DNA of 64,000 nucleotides from assembly GCA_023614405.1 (NCBI GenBank), contig CM042693.1, positions 160,038,731 to 160,102,730 of the forward strand. The letters run 5' to 3'. Made by a program: the position numbers and the translations under genes. The notes below the pieces were generated by a model. The model did no database searches. It was not told where the DNA came from and worked only from the letters and a program-made list of their open reading frames with translations. The stretch's first letter is position 1. Each line of letters begins with the position of its first letter. The DNA comes from Avena insularis (Eukaryota; Streptophyta; Magnoliopsida; Poales; Poaceae). This document shows positions 11,830 through 24,853 of this stretch, in pieces.

Positions 11830-11990
11830 AGTTAGCTTCCAGGCGTATTGATCTAGTTAGAGAAGTTACAAGCTGCAAGATGGTGTGCGAGAGCAGGGAC
11901 ACCACTACGACAAGATTTAGGATATGTCACGAGCCAGTCCTCCCAGATGTCCCTAAAGTTGGTCATAGAGGCACTCCCTAATATGTGACC
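11830..11990 (+). repeat. ~165 bp tandem repeat, right part
   Basis: Bases 11835-11876 complete the repeat unit cut by element A. A third, more diverged unit begins at 11877 (AAGATGGTGTGCGAGAGC) and ends near CACTCCCTAATATGTG at about 11988. Confidence 0.75.
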
Positions 11991-12073
11991 ACACGTGTTT
12001 GGAGATCAGATCTTCATGGTAAGTACGAATCGGGACAACATCTTCATAGTTTGGGAAAGTCGTAGTACGAATC

Positions 12074-12099
12074 GGAACTAAAGGCCCCCCTTTAGTCCC
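12074..12099. repeat. Hairpin with TTTAGTCCCG motif
   Basis: GGAACTAAAGG at 12074-12084 and CCTTTAGTCCC at 12089-12099 pair in 10 of 11 positions around a CCCC loop. It is the same motif as the foldback at 690-862. Further degenerate copies lie at about 12110-12205, just past the stop codon of the acidic ORF. Confidence 0.65.
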
Positions 12100-12199
12100 G
12101 ATCTAACCACAAACCGGTACTAACACTCAATACATTTTTTAATATTAAAAACCGGGACAAATTGGGACTAGCTAACACTGAGGACTAAAGTTGCCCCCT

Positions 12200-12259
12200 T
12201 TAGTCATAATCATGCCTAGTCCTATAGTACGCAGCTTCAGGGTCTTCTTCATCATCGTC
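12200..12259 (-). pseudogene. Last codons of an unrecognised acidic protein (3' part of split gene)
   Basis: Read on the minus strand after removing the 22.5 kb insertion and one copy of its ATCAT duplication, the frame from 34989-34770 continues here without a break. It gives an acidic run, then EEDPEAAYYRTRHDYD and a TAA stop at 12200-12202. That continuity shows the Athila-type element landed within an open reading frame. The protein family is not recognised. Confidence 0.55.
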
Positions 12260-12264
12260 ATCAT

Positions 12265-13623
12265 TGATACGCCCAAAACGTATCTACTTTCCCGAACACT
12301 TTTGCTATTGTTTCTCCTCTAAACTTGTGTGATTTGCATACAACTAACCTGGACTGACACTGTTTTCAGCAGAATTACCTTGGTGTCTAGTTTTTGTGCA
12401 GAAAATCAACTATCAGGAAAAATCCCAGAAAATATGCCAAAAATTATATTTCACCAGAAGATCCACGGAGCCCGAAGGCGGAGGGAGGAGGTTTGGGGCC
12501 TGGTGGGCAGGTGGGCCACGCCTCGCGCCTAGGGGTGCGCACCTGTGCACCCCGGCCCCTTTGTGCATATAAGTTGCCCCTTGACCTAAAAACCGAGGGG
12601 GGTTCAATGTTTTTCATAAAGAGTTCCGCTCCATCGCCACCATCAGAAACCAAGATTCGGATCCAGAAACTCTGATCTGGCACCCTGTCGGAACCGGGAA
12701 TTTGGGGAGGATCATCACCATCATCATCACCAACGCCTCTCCATCAACCATCGATATTTCCCTCATCCATGAGTGAGTAATCCCCCGCTGTAGGCTATGG
12801 GGATGGTAGGGATTGGATGAGTTCTATCATGTAATCGAATAAGATTGTTAGGGCATAGTGCCTAGTATCTCTATTAGTGCTATTTGAGTTTGTTGCAACT
12901 TGTTGTGATTAATTCTTGTCACTAGGGCTCGAGTTCCATGATCTCAGATATGAACTTATTATTGAATCATTATGATAGTATTGTTTGGGATCTTATCTGC
13001 AAGTTGCATACAAATATCATTGTCTGGATCCAAAGGCCCCAAAGTGACAGAAATTGGGACAACCGGAGGGGATGGCTGTGGTGTGAGGATCGCATGTGTT
13101 CACGGAGTGTTAATGCTTTGCTATGGTTCTCTATTAAAAGGATCACCTTAATTGCCAGTAGTTCCCTAGAGGCCCCGCTGCCACGGGCTGGCTGGATAGA
13201 AGATGTTGTGCAAGTTCTCGTCGCGAGCACGTATGACTATATATGGAGCACATTCCTAGGACTGTTTAGTATTTGAATGCTTGTTATTATTTATCTGCAA
13301 TGCCCTAGATCTTTAAGTTACATGTTTAGACTCGTCCATGCAACGCTCGCCCATCCATCGCTATGCCTACCACACTCGAATCCCACTATTTACTGTTACT
13401 GTTACTATTGCTCCTGTTTTACTGTTGTTGTTGCTTTGCTGTTGCTACTACAAATTGTTGCTACTGATAAATGTCTGTGAGCAAGAACTATTTCCAGGTG
13501 CAGCTGAATTGACAACTCAGTTGTTAAGGCTTGCAAGTATTCTTTGGCTCCCCTTGTGTCGAATCAATAAATTGGGTAATACTACCTGCAAAGACTGTTG
13601 CGATCCCCTATACTTGTGGGTCA
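12265..13623 (+). repeat. Element 3 5' LTR (1359 bp)
   Basis: It matches the 3' LTR at 29348-34769 outside the solo-LTR insertion. The two LTRs differ most in the GC-rich stretch around 12470-12560 versus 29555-29670. TATAAG at 12568-12573 (29676-29681 in the other LTR) is the likely TATA element. Confidence 0.92.
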
Positions 13624-13637
13624 TAAAGAATATTTTC

Positions 13638-13655
13638 TGGCGCCGTTGCCGGGGA
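13638..13655 (+). other. Element 3 primer binding site (tRNA-Asp)
   Basis: TGGCGCCGTTGCCGGGGA begins 14 bases after the LTR end. It is complementary to the 3' end of plant tRNA-Asp, the primer used by Athila-type elements. Confidence 0.88.
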
Positions 13656-13711
13656 GCATAGCTTTATTTGAAAGTTCACTTGGATCTACTATTGTTCACT
13701 GCTACTCAATC

Positions 13712-15441
13712 ATGGGGAAGTCTCATGATGGAAAGTTTCCTATTTTACCATCCACTACAAGAAGAGGTACAGTCCTAAACACCTCCAATGCTCTTGATTC
13801 ACCGTCTGTTATAAGTAAGCTTGTCACACCACCACCACATACTCATGCTACACACACTGCTACTACTACTGAATCTGAAACTGCTTTTGATGCTCATGAT
13901 GTTACTTCTACTATGCTTGATGCGAGTGGTTCATTAGGTCCTTTCCTAGATGCTACTATGGCTAGTCTAGGAAATACTGAAACTCCTAGTGAAGACACTG
14001 TTACACCTGTTAGCTCACCTGATTCTAGAGAGAGTTATGATATTAATGATGTTTTATTGAGTTCACTAATGAATTTGTTGAAGAGTGCTGAAACACACAT
14101 GATACTAGTGCTATTAAGAGTCTCCTTGCTAGACGTACTATTATGCCTAAACTATCCTCTGATCCTAAGTTTGCCACGTCTCCCATAAAATATTAAGGAA
14201 AAGATTATGATTTATCTCTTGATTTATCTTATTTAGACATTGTTGAGAAAGGACCTTTCTGTGGGACTGAAAATGAGAGTGTTGTGGCTCATATGAATGA
14301 GCTTTCTACTATGAGTGCTTTATTATCTGATGATTTTAAGATGCACAAGTACTTTGCTACTAAGATCTTCCATTTTTCACTAAAAGGAGAAGCTAGGGCT
14401 TGGTTTAATAGATTACCTCCTCGTTCCATTGATAGCCCTGATTGCTTGATTGCTTCTTTCTTCTAGAAATATTTTCCTCTCAGTGCTAGACATGCTGCTT
14501 TGCAAAGACTTTTTGATTTTAAACAGCAAGAAGAAGAGAAATTTCCTAAGTCATGGACAAGGTTCTGTTCCTTGATTCATGCACATCCTGGATGTCCATT
14601 GCCTAAGAATGAGCTTCTTGATATTTATTATAATGGACTAACTGATGATTCTAGGACATACCTAGATAGCTTTGTTGATTGTGTTTTCAGGAAAAGAACT
14701 CCTACAGATGCTAAATAATTAATGGCTAAAATAAGCAAGAATTATGATGATTGGACTTTAACTGAGCTAAATACACCTGAGCCTATTACTCTTGAACCAG
14801 TTGTGCCTGAACCAATTCCAATACCAACACCAAAGAAGAGGGGAATTATTGCATTAAATGATGAAGTGATGAAGGAAGCTAAGAAATGTCTAAAGGAGAA
14901 AGGTATTGGAGCTGAAGATGTGAAGAATCTACCTCCTATAGAAGAATTATGTAAGCCAATTCCCCACTCATCTACTATTGAGGTACACTCTCTCCACTTT
15001 AATGAAGGTGTTATTCCTTATGGTAAGCCTCCTGATCAATGCTTAGAGGAACTTCACACATTTATTGTTAAACAAGGTAATTTTAATAAACAAGTTCAGA
15101 ATCATTTATTGGAAAACTCTAGAGCTATCAATGAGTTGAAAGATATTGTGGAAAGAACTTCTAATAATATTAAAATGCTTTGTAAACACTTTCAAATGGT
15201 TCAAACCCAACTTGATCAACTTGCTAAGGTACAAAAGGTTATGCTAGTTAATGCCTCAGGAGATAAACATGTTTATGGAATTAGAACTAGGAGTGGTATA
15301 GCTACTCAAGATCCTTTATATCCTGAAGGATACCCTAAAAAAATTGAGCAGGATTCTCAACAAGGTGAAAGTAGTGGTAGTCCTCGTAAGAGAAAGAAAA
15401 AGAAACATAGAATAATTGAGGACCCCTTGAACCTGTTGTAG
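13712..15441 (+). pseudogene. gag: Athila-type gag, broken
   Basis: The gene starts at ATG 13712 with a Thr/Ser/Asp-rich N-terminal part. The frame shifts near 14095, and stops follow near 14188, at 14464-14466 and at 14716-14718. The gag core is clear at 14284-14718, with the retrotransposon-gag signature FSLKGEARAWFNRLP and later FCSLIHAHPGCP. After 14722 a Pro/Glu-rich linker leads to a coiled-coil-like stretch around 15090-15240 (IVERTSNNIKMLCKHFQMVQ). It then ends in a lysine-rich region. A typical gag would assemble the capsid. Several stops and at least one frameshift make this copy non-functional. Confidence 0.85.
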
Positions 15442-15623
15442 ATCCTAATAGTATATCTGTCTCTGATGCTGAAACTGAGAGTGGTATTGATAAAAATGAT
15501 GCTCCTGATAAGGAGGAAGGTGAGGAAGAACCTGAGAAGCACACTAAGAACACTAGGTACACAAAGGAAGATTTTATTGCTAATAAACATGGTAGTGAGA
15601 GAGAACCTTGGTTGTAGAAACCT

Positions 15624-16389
15624 ATGCCTTTTCTAGGTAAGAAACACAAGTCAAAGGAGGAAGAACACTACTACAAGTTTTGTGAGTGGATGAAACCTTT
15701 ATTTTTGCAAATTCTTTTGACTGATGCTATTAAGTTGCCTCCTTATTCAAAGTATATGAAGGATATTGTCTCTAATAAAAGGAAGATTCCTAATGAGGAG
15801 ATTTCTACTCTGCTTGCTAATTATTCCTTCAATGGTAAGGTTCCAAAGAAACTTGGTGATCTAGCTATACCAACTATTCCTTGCTCTATTAAGAATAATT
15901 ATGTTAGAACTGCTTTATGTGATTTGGGATTTGGAGTTAGTGTTATGAATTTTTCTCTCTACAAGAGACTCCAGCTAGAAAAAGTTGATACCAACTGATA
16001 TATCTTTGCAAATGGCTGATAAGTCTACTACTATTCCTATTGATATATGTGAGGATGTTCCTGTTGAAGTGGCTCATAATTGCTTGGTTTTAACTGTTTT
16101 TGTTGTACTTGAAATGCCTGAAGATGATAATATGTCTATTATTCTTGGGAGACCTTTTCTTAATACTGCAGGTGCTATCATTAATTGTAATCAAGGGAAA
16201 GTAACATTCAATATTAATGACAAAGAGCATACTGTCTATTTCCCCAAGAAGGTTGCTAAAAGCTTTTGCCTGAATTCCATTGAAAATATTGAGAGCATCA
16301 AGGTTGGAGAAATTTATTGTCCCAATCCACAAGAAAATTTTGAAACTATTATGATTGGGACCATTGCTATCAAGTATGAGGTAACATAA
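15624..16389 (+). pseudogene. Athila-type aspartic protease remnant
   Basis: This region lies downstream of gag and is broken by a frame change near 15990. The active-site region reads LCDLGFGVSVMNFSLYKRL; Athila proteases have D-L-G in this place rather than the usual D-S/T-G. The second half holds IILGRPFLNTAGAIIN, the conserved C-terminal protease flap region of this lineage. The protease would cut the gag-pol polyprotein. In an autonomous element reverse transcriptase would follow directly; here the frame ends at 16387-16389 and no polymerase follows. Confidence 0.82.
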
Positions 16390-16881
16390 TCACCTTGTGG
16401 AATGCAAAGTTTTGTTTCATATAAGATTGTTTTAGTAACAAGACTTGATCAACCTTGTTAACAAAAGGATTTTAATGAACAAAATAATGTTTTCACTATG
16501 GTTATACTTGCTTTCTTTTACTTTTCTCTTTCCTAGTCTTTGCCTTTTCTTTTGCTAGCTTTGGTTTTGTTAGTTGTTTGCTTGTTAGAGTGTCTTAGAA
16601 CTTCTGTAGTTTGGCTTTTGTTTGCGTTTGCTTCTTCTAAAAAAACTGTTTCTGCGAGAAAATCAATTCATACCTTGAAAATTGGCCAAAAATAAAGTTT
16701 CCCGAAAAATCCCAGAAAATTCAAAATAAATTTTTCCTCAAAAAAAGTGGCAGAGGGACACCTGGAGTGACCCAGGGGGAACCCTAGGCGCCCACACCCA
16801 GGTAGGCCATATACACATCATTTATCAACTTGTAAATCACTTGGTTTGATGTTTGTCTAAAAATTTTAGAAAAGAGTGGTC
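16390..16881 (+). other. Non-coding stretch where pol would be expected
   Basis: About 490 bases of T-rich sequence with no recognisable domain lie between the protease and the extra ORF. Reverse transcriptase, RNase H and integrase motifs are absent in all frames I inspected, so the ~3 kb pol region has been lost or was never present in this subfamily. Confidence 0.7.
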
Positions 16882-17295
16882 ATGGACAACCACACATTTG
16901 GAGAGATATTTGAGAGTGATGCACCTAAAAGGGAAAGGCCTTCAAGATCATCCACCCGTACTAGGCGCTCATACAATGAGGATCTCATCACTCTGCGATT
17001 CGGCGACGAGGGAGATGAGGGGGATGCGCACCCCTCCGCCTTTCCTTGCCAAACCTTCTTGCGGGCTGCTGGGATTCTTGATGATTTTATGACCTTTGTT
17101 CGGAGGGCTGGACTAACAAGCCTTATGCAGGATGAGAGCGTGCAATATGCTATGCTCATTAAAACATTTGTCGAGAGCTTCTCCTTTATTAACAGCATGT
17201 TCAATCCAGATGTTTCTTCCAAAATTTATGGCAGGTCTTACCATATGACATTGATGAAATTTTGTGGGGCTCTGGGACTTGGTACAACTGGGTAA
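16882..17295 (+). pseudogene. Shortened extra ORF of the Athila-type element
   Basis: ATG 16882 opens 137 codons. The N-terminus is basic and Ser/Arg-rich, followed by FLRAAGILDDFMTFVRRAG and IYGRSYHMTLMKFCGALGLG. Past the TAA at 17293-17295 the same frame continues as KKIPAQPTDLLELYRAITND to a TAG near 17398. A different frame then gives a Ser/Tyr-rich tail ending at about 17490. From memory, grass Athila-type elements carry a longer ORF of this kind downstream of pol, so I read this as an N-terminus joined to a C-terminus by an internal deletion near 17400. The function of the protein is unknown. Confidence 0.6.
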
Positions 17296-17518
17296 GCAAA
17301 GAAGATTCCAGCTCAACCCACTGATTTGTTGGAGCTCTACCGCGCAATAACCAATGATGATAACCGTAGAGCTCAACGGGAAAAGATAAGAAACATTTAG
17401 CTTCCAGCCATCAGGGGAGTCCTCGAGCTCGTACCAGGACGAGGGAGCCTCCTCGTCATACTACGGAAGTGCACCTACTTGGGCACCATGGGATTGAGCC
17501 CCACTTAGACCAAAAGCC

Positions 17519-17536
17519 TAAGCTTGGGGGGAGGTA
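17519..17536 (+). other. Internal polypurine-tract-like sequence
   Basis: TAAGCTTGGGGGGAGGTA resembles the element's true polypurine tract at 29334-29347 (AAGCTTGGGGCAGT) but lies about 2.1 kb upstream of it in the element's own sequence. It may be a second plus-strand priming site. Confidence 0.5.
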
Positions 17537-19156
17537 TACCGACATCACACTCATCTATATATCATGTTCGGTCGGTTATTTGTATATCCATTGTTTCGTT
17601 TTCTTTTTGGTTCTTGTTGCTTCTTTCTCAAAAACAAAAAATACCAATTTTCGTTGTTTCTCTTGGTTTGTTTCTTTGCCTTTTGCTTTGGTTTGTCTTA
17701 AAAGAAAAATCCAAAAATATTTTGCTTTGCTTGTTTTTGCTTTGTTGGCTTGTTTTAAAAATCGAAAACACCAAAAATATATGTTGTTCTTCTTTGGTTT
17801 TGTGAGTTCTTTGCAGGGTTCAGCCGTCTTCAGTGGATTTTGGTTTCATTTTATTATTCAAGTCACACAAGTGAAGGGCAATAATGAAGATTAAGACAAC
17901 TCGAGGTGTGGTAAGAGGCTGGTAACGAACTCTATTTGTTTTCATTTTTGTACATATACACATCATTGTGATCATGCTTAGTCTGTTCATTGTAAGGAGT
18001 GTGTTACTGATGGATGCTTAGTAGTTCTAACTTGTCTATTATTAGCTCCAGCTTGCTATTAGTTTGTAGCATGTCATATGAATGTTTGTTTGCATTGTTT
18101 TATTCATATTTTGGTATGATATTGTGGTATCCTCCTCTGTAAGTTTCATGTGTATCGACTTGGTAGTTCGCACATGCATATGACTAAACAATAGTCAGTA
18201 AGCCTCGAAGATCTATTTTGCCTCAGAGTTCCTCACCTTCATGCCATAATTAGTCATGCTTTGTTGCAAGCATGATTATGACAATTATTGCTCTCTCGTT
18301 TGTTGCTCCCTCTCTATTGCTAGCCTTCACTTGCATTGAGTATGAGCTCTACTCGTGTTTCCAACTCCCCAAAACCGATTTTGCCAACAGTGTCCACCAT
18401 ACCTACCTATTAGCATCGGTTGCTATTTTTAGTGCATATTCTATATGCCTTGTTTTCTTCCAAATAAAATGTTTGTCTTCTTTGAGAAAGTTAGTTGGTA
18501 AAGATCTCACGAAATTGATGGCACACTTTATTCCTTGCACTTAATAATCCTGAACCATTGTGACTTGTCCATGAAAGTAATATGCTTGCAAATTATATGC
18601 TGGGAGTTAACAGAACCATGCTATCACGGGGAACGCTTTCAACAATTTTTTGGATATCCTATCTAGTTGATACTTTGCTCTTTTGTTTGCGGATGTCGAT
18701 GGTGTGAAATAAAAGGGGAGCTTGTGAGTTCATGGAGTCTATATATGTGTTAGAGAAACGCATGGGCCGCTAGCCTAAGCCATGCCTAATCATGGTGGAA
18801 ACTTGCAGCATCACCATAATGAGCATTCTATGAAGCATCCTCAATAAAAAGCTATGCACATAGTAAATAAAAAGATCGTTGAGATGCTCATTGTCTGCTT
18901 GCCTTGTCATTTTAATCACAGGATAGCTCATGTATCATGTGCAAGGGGTACCCCATTGGTAGTTATCTATGATATGCATGTATTTAGAATGACAAGAACT
19001 TACAGGTAACCAAAGTTGAGTAGCATGCGGAGCGTCCCTCGTACTCAAGGGACATGGGATTTCCATTTTATGGTCTGTCAAGCATATAACTCAGATTGGA
19101 CCTCCCTTTAACCTTAACCATATGAAGATGCCTATGATAGGGGCAATGAGAGATCT
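17537..19156 (+). other. Element 3 long 3' non-coding region, first part
   Basis: About 1.6 kb, T-rich, without recognisable coding. Open frames at 17524-17894 and 18272-18544 are hydrophobic or low-complexity and look like chance. The region is cut by element 4 at 19157 and continues at 28809. Confidence 0.7.
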
Positions 19157-22100
19157 TGTAACACCCTCGCCTGATAGGGCTGAGTTCATGTGTATAGTGC
19201 CAATCCCTGGACCGGTTCACTGGCACACACAGTACAAAATGATACCAAATATAACTGTGCATCATAAATACAACGAATATGATCCAGAATTTACATTATT
19301 TATACAAGTACACAGCGGAAAACGAATACAAGGTAGATCTCCATCCTTCAAATGTGCCACAGGCGAACAATTGTTGAGTGGAGTCTCACGACCTATGAAC
19401 GATCACTCAGATACGATATAACCTGCAACATGAAACGTTGCAGCCACGAATGGTCAATACATTGAATGTATGGAAAGTAGGCTAAAGTGGTTAACAACAA
19501 ATCTATCAACTACATGCTTATTTGGCCAAGTGGAGTTCAGGCTCATTTGCATAAAGCAATAGTTTTATCCTAACATTTGTAACAAAGTAGTTTTCCAATA
19601 CGATAAATATGACACTCTGGTTCACTCCCAGGTGCTCCTACCCAATTATGTTCACCCAACAAGTTTTAAGTAATTAAGAAATAAGGATGAGTGAGAAATA
19701 TCATAGCATCGATTGTCGCTCAAATTGTCCATAACCGGGACACGGCTAACTTAGTTTATACACCTAGGGTTAGTACACTTACCCATGTGACTTGGCCAGC
19801 CAGTTACTCACCACTCTCATATTGGGTGATGATAGAGAAGTCCAAGAAGGAACTGTTCGGGAAGTAGCTCCCCAAACCCGACACGTACCAGTCCAACCTA
19901 CACTATCTACATCTCTGGATACGTGGGTTCGAGTTACCACAACCTACTGAGTTCAACCAACCGCCCATTTCATTATTGGCACATGGTTGCACACGAAAGC
20001 TACCAAACAAAGAAACCAATCCATTCTCAGTGTCCTGGGCGGCATTCCCCACCATAATCCACACTCGATGACCCAATCAATGCCATTCCGCCCAGGTGGT
20101 TCATTAAAATCATGTTGGTTTGTCATTTAACAAAATAAAATCCTTTCAAAACAAATAACTTTTCATGGTATGATTCCCTTCCTCGTCTAAATAGCATAGC
20201 TAAGCAATCTACCAATATGATGGCTCATAAACAAGGAATACTAGGGAATAATATGGGATATAGCATAGCATATACACATCAATTCCTACATATGCAATTC
20301 TACAAAACATCTACAATGCATAGGAAAACAATAGTACATTTATGACCAAGATAGCACCACTTGCCTTTGTTGTAGATGTAGTCGATTAGATAATCCTTAC
20401 AATTATATTGGCCTCTCTCGTAATAACCACAATACTTGCAATCATAGTAGTTGCAATCACAGTAGTTGCACTCCTCGCAATCTAACGTTTGAAGCAAACA
20501 CAACAAACACCATTCAAAACATTGCAAACATACAACAGTGCAACATTACAAGAAAATAATGATGAACAGATGCATGCATGACAATTTAATGAGTCACAAT
20601 GGTTGCATTTAGTGTTCTGAACATAGTTAGATTACATGATGCATGTAGAAACTCATTTATTGCACTAAAGCTTTTATTACTAAAGTTGTATCGTTTTAAT
20701 ATGGTGTATACCACTTTAATTGAAGTAAATATGTTTATGTCGTATTAAATTGTGAACTAGATGCTACTGGATAGAGGTAATGCAATTTAGAGACAGTGGC
20801 AATTTGAATCACCTAAAAAGGAGTTATAGATATTTTCCTATGATTAAAACACTATTTCAATGGGTATAAATATTTCTGTATGAATTTCTGTTTTAATAGT
20901 ACCAAATAATTTGTCATGCAATTTCTCTGTATAGATATTGTCAATACAAAATCTTAGCACTTGGATTCACCCTAATCAGAGTTATAGATCTTTTTGTATG
21001 ATTTAAATAGTGTTTAATGGGTTTTATATGATTCATATAGTTTCTGTTGTCTAAAAATCAATCTAAAATTATATCTGTAATCTCCACGGAATTGTGATTT
21101 CAGGGACATATTATTTGTAATTTTTTGAATAGTATTTATTTTGTTATGAATTTATTACTCTAAATAAGCCATTAAACCATTTAAATCTTCACGGCAAAAC
21201 CTTACATTCAAAGGCTGAACTAATTGCATATTGATGATCTACATGGAACCATCTTTCCATCGGTATATCATTTATATTTTTGTGACAAGCAATTAATTTA
21301 ATATGAATTTAATGATTTATAAATCCATTAAAACTAATTAGATTGCTACGGGTTAAATAGTGGGCAAAGGCTAGATCCAACCATATATTATTAATGTACA
21401 TTACAGTAGCTTCAATTTGATATATTGTTCATATTTTTTGGAGTTACAGATAATTTCTTATGAATTTATTAACCTAAAAGACCATTAAAACTAATTAAAT
21501 TACTGCAGTAACCACGTACAGTAAACGTTGGATCTATTCTTATAATATGATTCTATGTAAAATTATCTTCAATTTGATATATTATACGCAATTTTTGGAC
21601 GTGGTATGAATTTCTAATAAATTTTAAATTCGAACGGAATATTTCAGAGAATATTCCGCTGACTGGACAAGTTGACTTTACATGCTGACTGGGACTAGAT
21701 GTTGACCTGACGTTGAAGTGGCGTTGATGAGGAAGCTGACCGGGATGACGACATGGCACGCACCGGTTTGATTGGATCTCGACCGTCTGGATAGGATCCG
21801 GTGGCTAGAAGAAGAGATTGACCCGATTTTGGCTCAGAATAGACAAGAAACAGATCTGTGTTAGAAAGACAAATCCGTAGGTCAAATTGAAAAACTTAGA
21901 ACATGAAAGTTGTGGGGAATCATTATTCCTACCTTCTCACGAAAGGAATTTGGATTTAAAGAAACGAGCGCGAGTACATCTTGGATTTACAACGTAAGAT
22001 CTGAAATATTGCGATACGAAATTCTCTAGCTGTGCTGGATGAAAAGAGGTGAGGTTTGTCGGGTTTGAAATATTTCGACGAGTTCTACAACTTTCGTTTT

Positions 22101-23136
22101 TTGACCGAAGGCAAACGACGAAGTCTAGATGGGTTAAAAAGCAAAATAAGATTCGGACATGTGTAGATTCGGGATTTCGAGAAGGGAAACTCGTACAGCT
22201 GTGGTTCCACGAGTTTATATGGAGATTTAGGATGGTGTAGAGATAGGCCTTGAAGTAGGGAACAAGTAGAAACAAACGGAAGTTGATTCGGAGTTGTAGA
22301 TAAAAAGTTACGAGAGTTTGAATAGAGATAGGTTAGAGAAAAACTGATTCGCACGTATTTTAAAGCAACCATGCATCGATCGGTCACGTACGTGGATGTG
22401 GATGCTCAAGTCGGTCCGGGTGGGCCGGCCCGTTTAGTTTTTTTTCTTTTTCTTTTTTTTTATTTACTTGTTTTCCTCATATCTTTTGCATACGAACTCC
22501 AAATGATATGATTCTTGTTTCTAAATTTTTCTAAAATCGAATAGATCATTGTAGGATCATATTTGCAATCTTTTTACTAGTTTGTAAGTAGTGGGTTTAT
22601 AAATCCTTGTATATTCCATTTTATTTATATCTTTATTTGTTTGTATTTATTCCATAACTTTTTCATAATAGCTCCAAATGAGCTCAATTTTGTTTCTAAA
22701 ATTTTGTAATATTAATTGGATCTCTTTAGGCTATAATTTAGAAATAATCTCTGCCTTAGCAATAGTGGGTTTTATAAAGTCAATTTAATTACCTTTAGAA
22801 ACATTTGGGCAAATCAACTATAGGATTTAGATACCAGGATTTGGATTCAGTTTGTGAGATCTTTGCATGGATGTAATGAAATGCTTATGAAGGCTTCATG
22901 ATTTTCATTTTGAAATCTTGCACACCAATTCAATAATCCATAATCAATCCATGCCCTTTTGCCTATATGGCTACTTAGGTCATAACAAAAGAATATAAGA
23001 TTTTGAATTCAAGGTTGAGAGGATTTTCTATTCAAAAAGTTTCTTCTCTTTGAGAATTTTCAACATAGTCAAACAATCAATCAAACTTATTTATTTATTT
23101 CACATTCCAAAATTAGGAGAATTTTGGGATGTGACA
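19157..23136 (-). repeat. Element 4 3' LTR (3980 bp)
   Basis: It matches 24854-28808. It has about 45 extra bases near 20760-20815 and lacks about 24 bases found near 27289 in the other copy. The shared LTR module is at 19727-19790. A candidate splice acceptor ATGTTGCAG lies on the minus strand at about 19423. No conserved open frames are seen. Confidence 0.92.
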
Positions 23137-24853
23137 GACTACCACCCTTAAAAGAAATCCTGTCCCGAGATTTGGGAAGGCTAGAAAGAAAGAAGGTTCA
23201 CGATCCATTAGGATGCTACCACCCTTAAAAGAAAAGTGACTAGGTCATTTCTCGAGGATTCACTTAGCTTAGATTGGTTCTCCTTTAGACTTTTATTGGC
23301 ACAATGTCTCTAGCACATTCTAAACATCATGATTGATAGTTTCCGAGAAAGCTCTTCTTAAACTAGCAAAACTCTCATGGTGGTCAATTAGGGGATGTTT
23401 ACTTCACGGTACCCATTAATCATGGTTGAGATTCATTCTTACCGTATATTCCTACGCTAAGCACTGGGTGCTTTTATAAAGGGGGTAATATACCATTCTA
23501 AGGTCTAGGCTTAACGCCGACTCTTTGCTAAGGTTGAAAAGACACTCAAGATCCGCAAAGCCAATAGTACAAGAGCGAATAATAAGAGTAGTAGGAATGG
23601 TGATCAATCCATCCTGCACCCAAATCATTACCCTGTATGAGGATAGGTGAATCACGTTTTTCTATCACTCGGGCATTCTCACTTGCCTTGAAGAATGTTT
23701 CCATGGACACGAACTAATGCTCTATGTATACTCCCATGTATTCAATCAACAAAGCTACTACTAAAACTAAACTATCGATACTTCAACTTTCAGGTTGCGT
23801 AATCTACTACATAACATCATTTCAACACTTCATACTCCCACATCTCTTTTTTTCTATTAGATAAAGCTTTCTCCTTCCTAAATGCATCGTGTTGTCAAAC
23901 CTTCCACTTAACACATCATTATATCTCCAATGGTTCAAGATAGGGAAGAATAGATTCTATAGGAAAGAAACGACTAAGAAAATAATCCTACCCATAACTA
24001 TATGAAGCAATCAATGTCACAAAGAAGGAAACAATCATAGGCGATCAACACACAATCAAACACTTGTATAATAACATTACAGGGGTCCAAATATATCTGT
24101 ATATAACCACAAAATAGTTTTAAAGCATTGGGAACAATACTAGAGTAAAACATAGCAACATATAAGCAATAAACAAAATCTGTCAAAACGGTACAACAGA
24201 CTTAACGAATTTTCTGACCGACTTAAACTCGTTAGGAATTTTAGCCAATTTTTGTGCCTGTACTACAGGTAATTACGCTCCAGATCCTATTTTTTAGATT
24301 TTTATGAGTCACCAATAAAATATGAAAAATCGTGCGGTACAACAGGTCAGGCAGAAAACTGCAGCAGTAATCTCACGAATTTCAATCAAATTACACCATT
24401 AAAATAATTTTAAAACCACACAAAAACTCCAGCAACTTTAGAGTTTCAAAATAACATATCCTAAACAAGACATCACACAATATGGTTCAGTACAAACAAT
24501 CAAGCAACCTATATTGTCATACCACATAAGTTGGTAAGAACAATATGCTAACACGATAGCGATGATCTCCTAAAGAGATAAAATATGGTGGTCTAGACCT
24601 ACCCAAACTTGGTGAGATGTTAATTTATTTCATCTTATTTATTGTTTTACTTATATGCTAACCCTCATATAGGTATCATAAGAATGGACAACTATAAATT
24701 TTGAACAAGAAGAGGTTATAGAAAAGATAGACAAGGAATATAAGAACATCTAATAAGTAGAAAATATGATAGTTCCCCTAATAGAGGTCTTTTATTTCTA
24801 ATCCATTTGTAAGGTCACGATCCTACAGTCAACACACAGCTCTGATACCATCT
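23137..24853 (-). other. Element 4 internal domain, no coding
   Basis: 1.7 kb. The polypurine tract AAGGGTGGTAGTC adjoins the left LTR at 23137-23149. The primer site CTCTGATACCA (plus-strand view) ends at 24850. Open frames at 23452-23655 and 23998-24186 (minus) match no retroelement protein. The palindrome-like block 23157-23171 matches those of elements A and 2 with one decayed arm. Confidence 0.8.
24833..24850 (-). other. Element 4 primer binding site (tRNA-iMet)
   Basis: The minus strand begins TGGTATCAGAGC three bases after the right LTR. This matches the complement of initiator tRNA-Met and fixes the orientation. Confidence 0.9.

Noticed and set aside
17469..17894. 141-codon ORF after the Athila extra ORF
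   Set aside because: It is a low-complexity Phe/Leu/Lys-rich translation of T-rich untranslated sequence and overlaps the polypurine-like tract.
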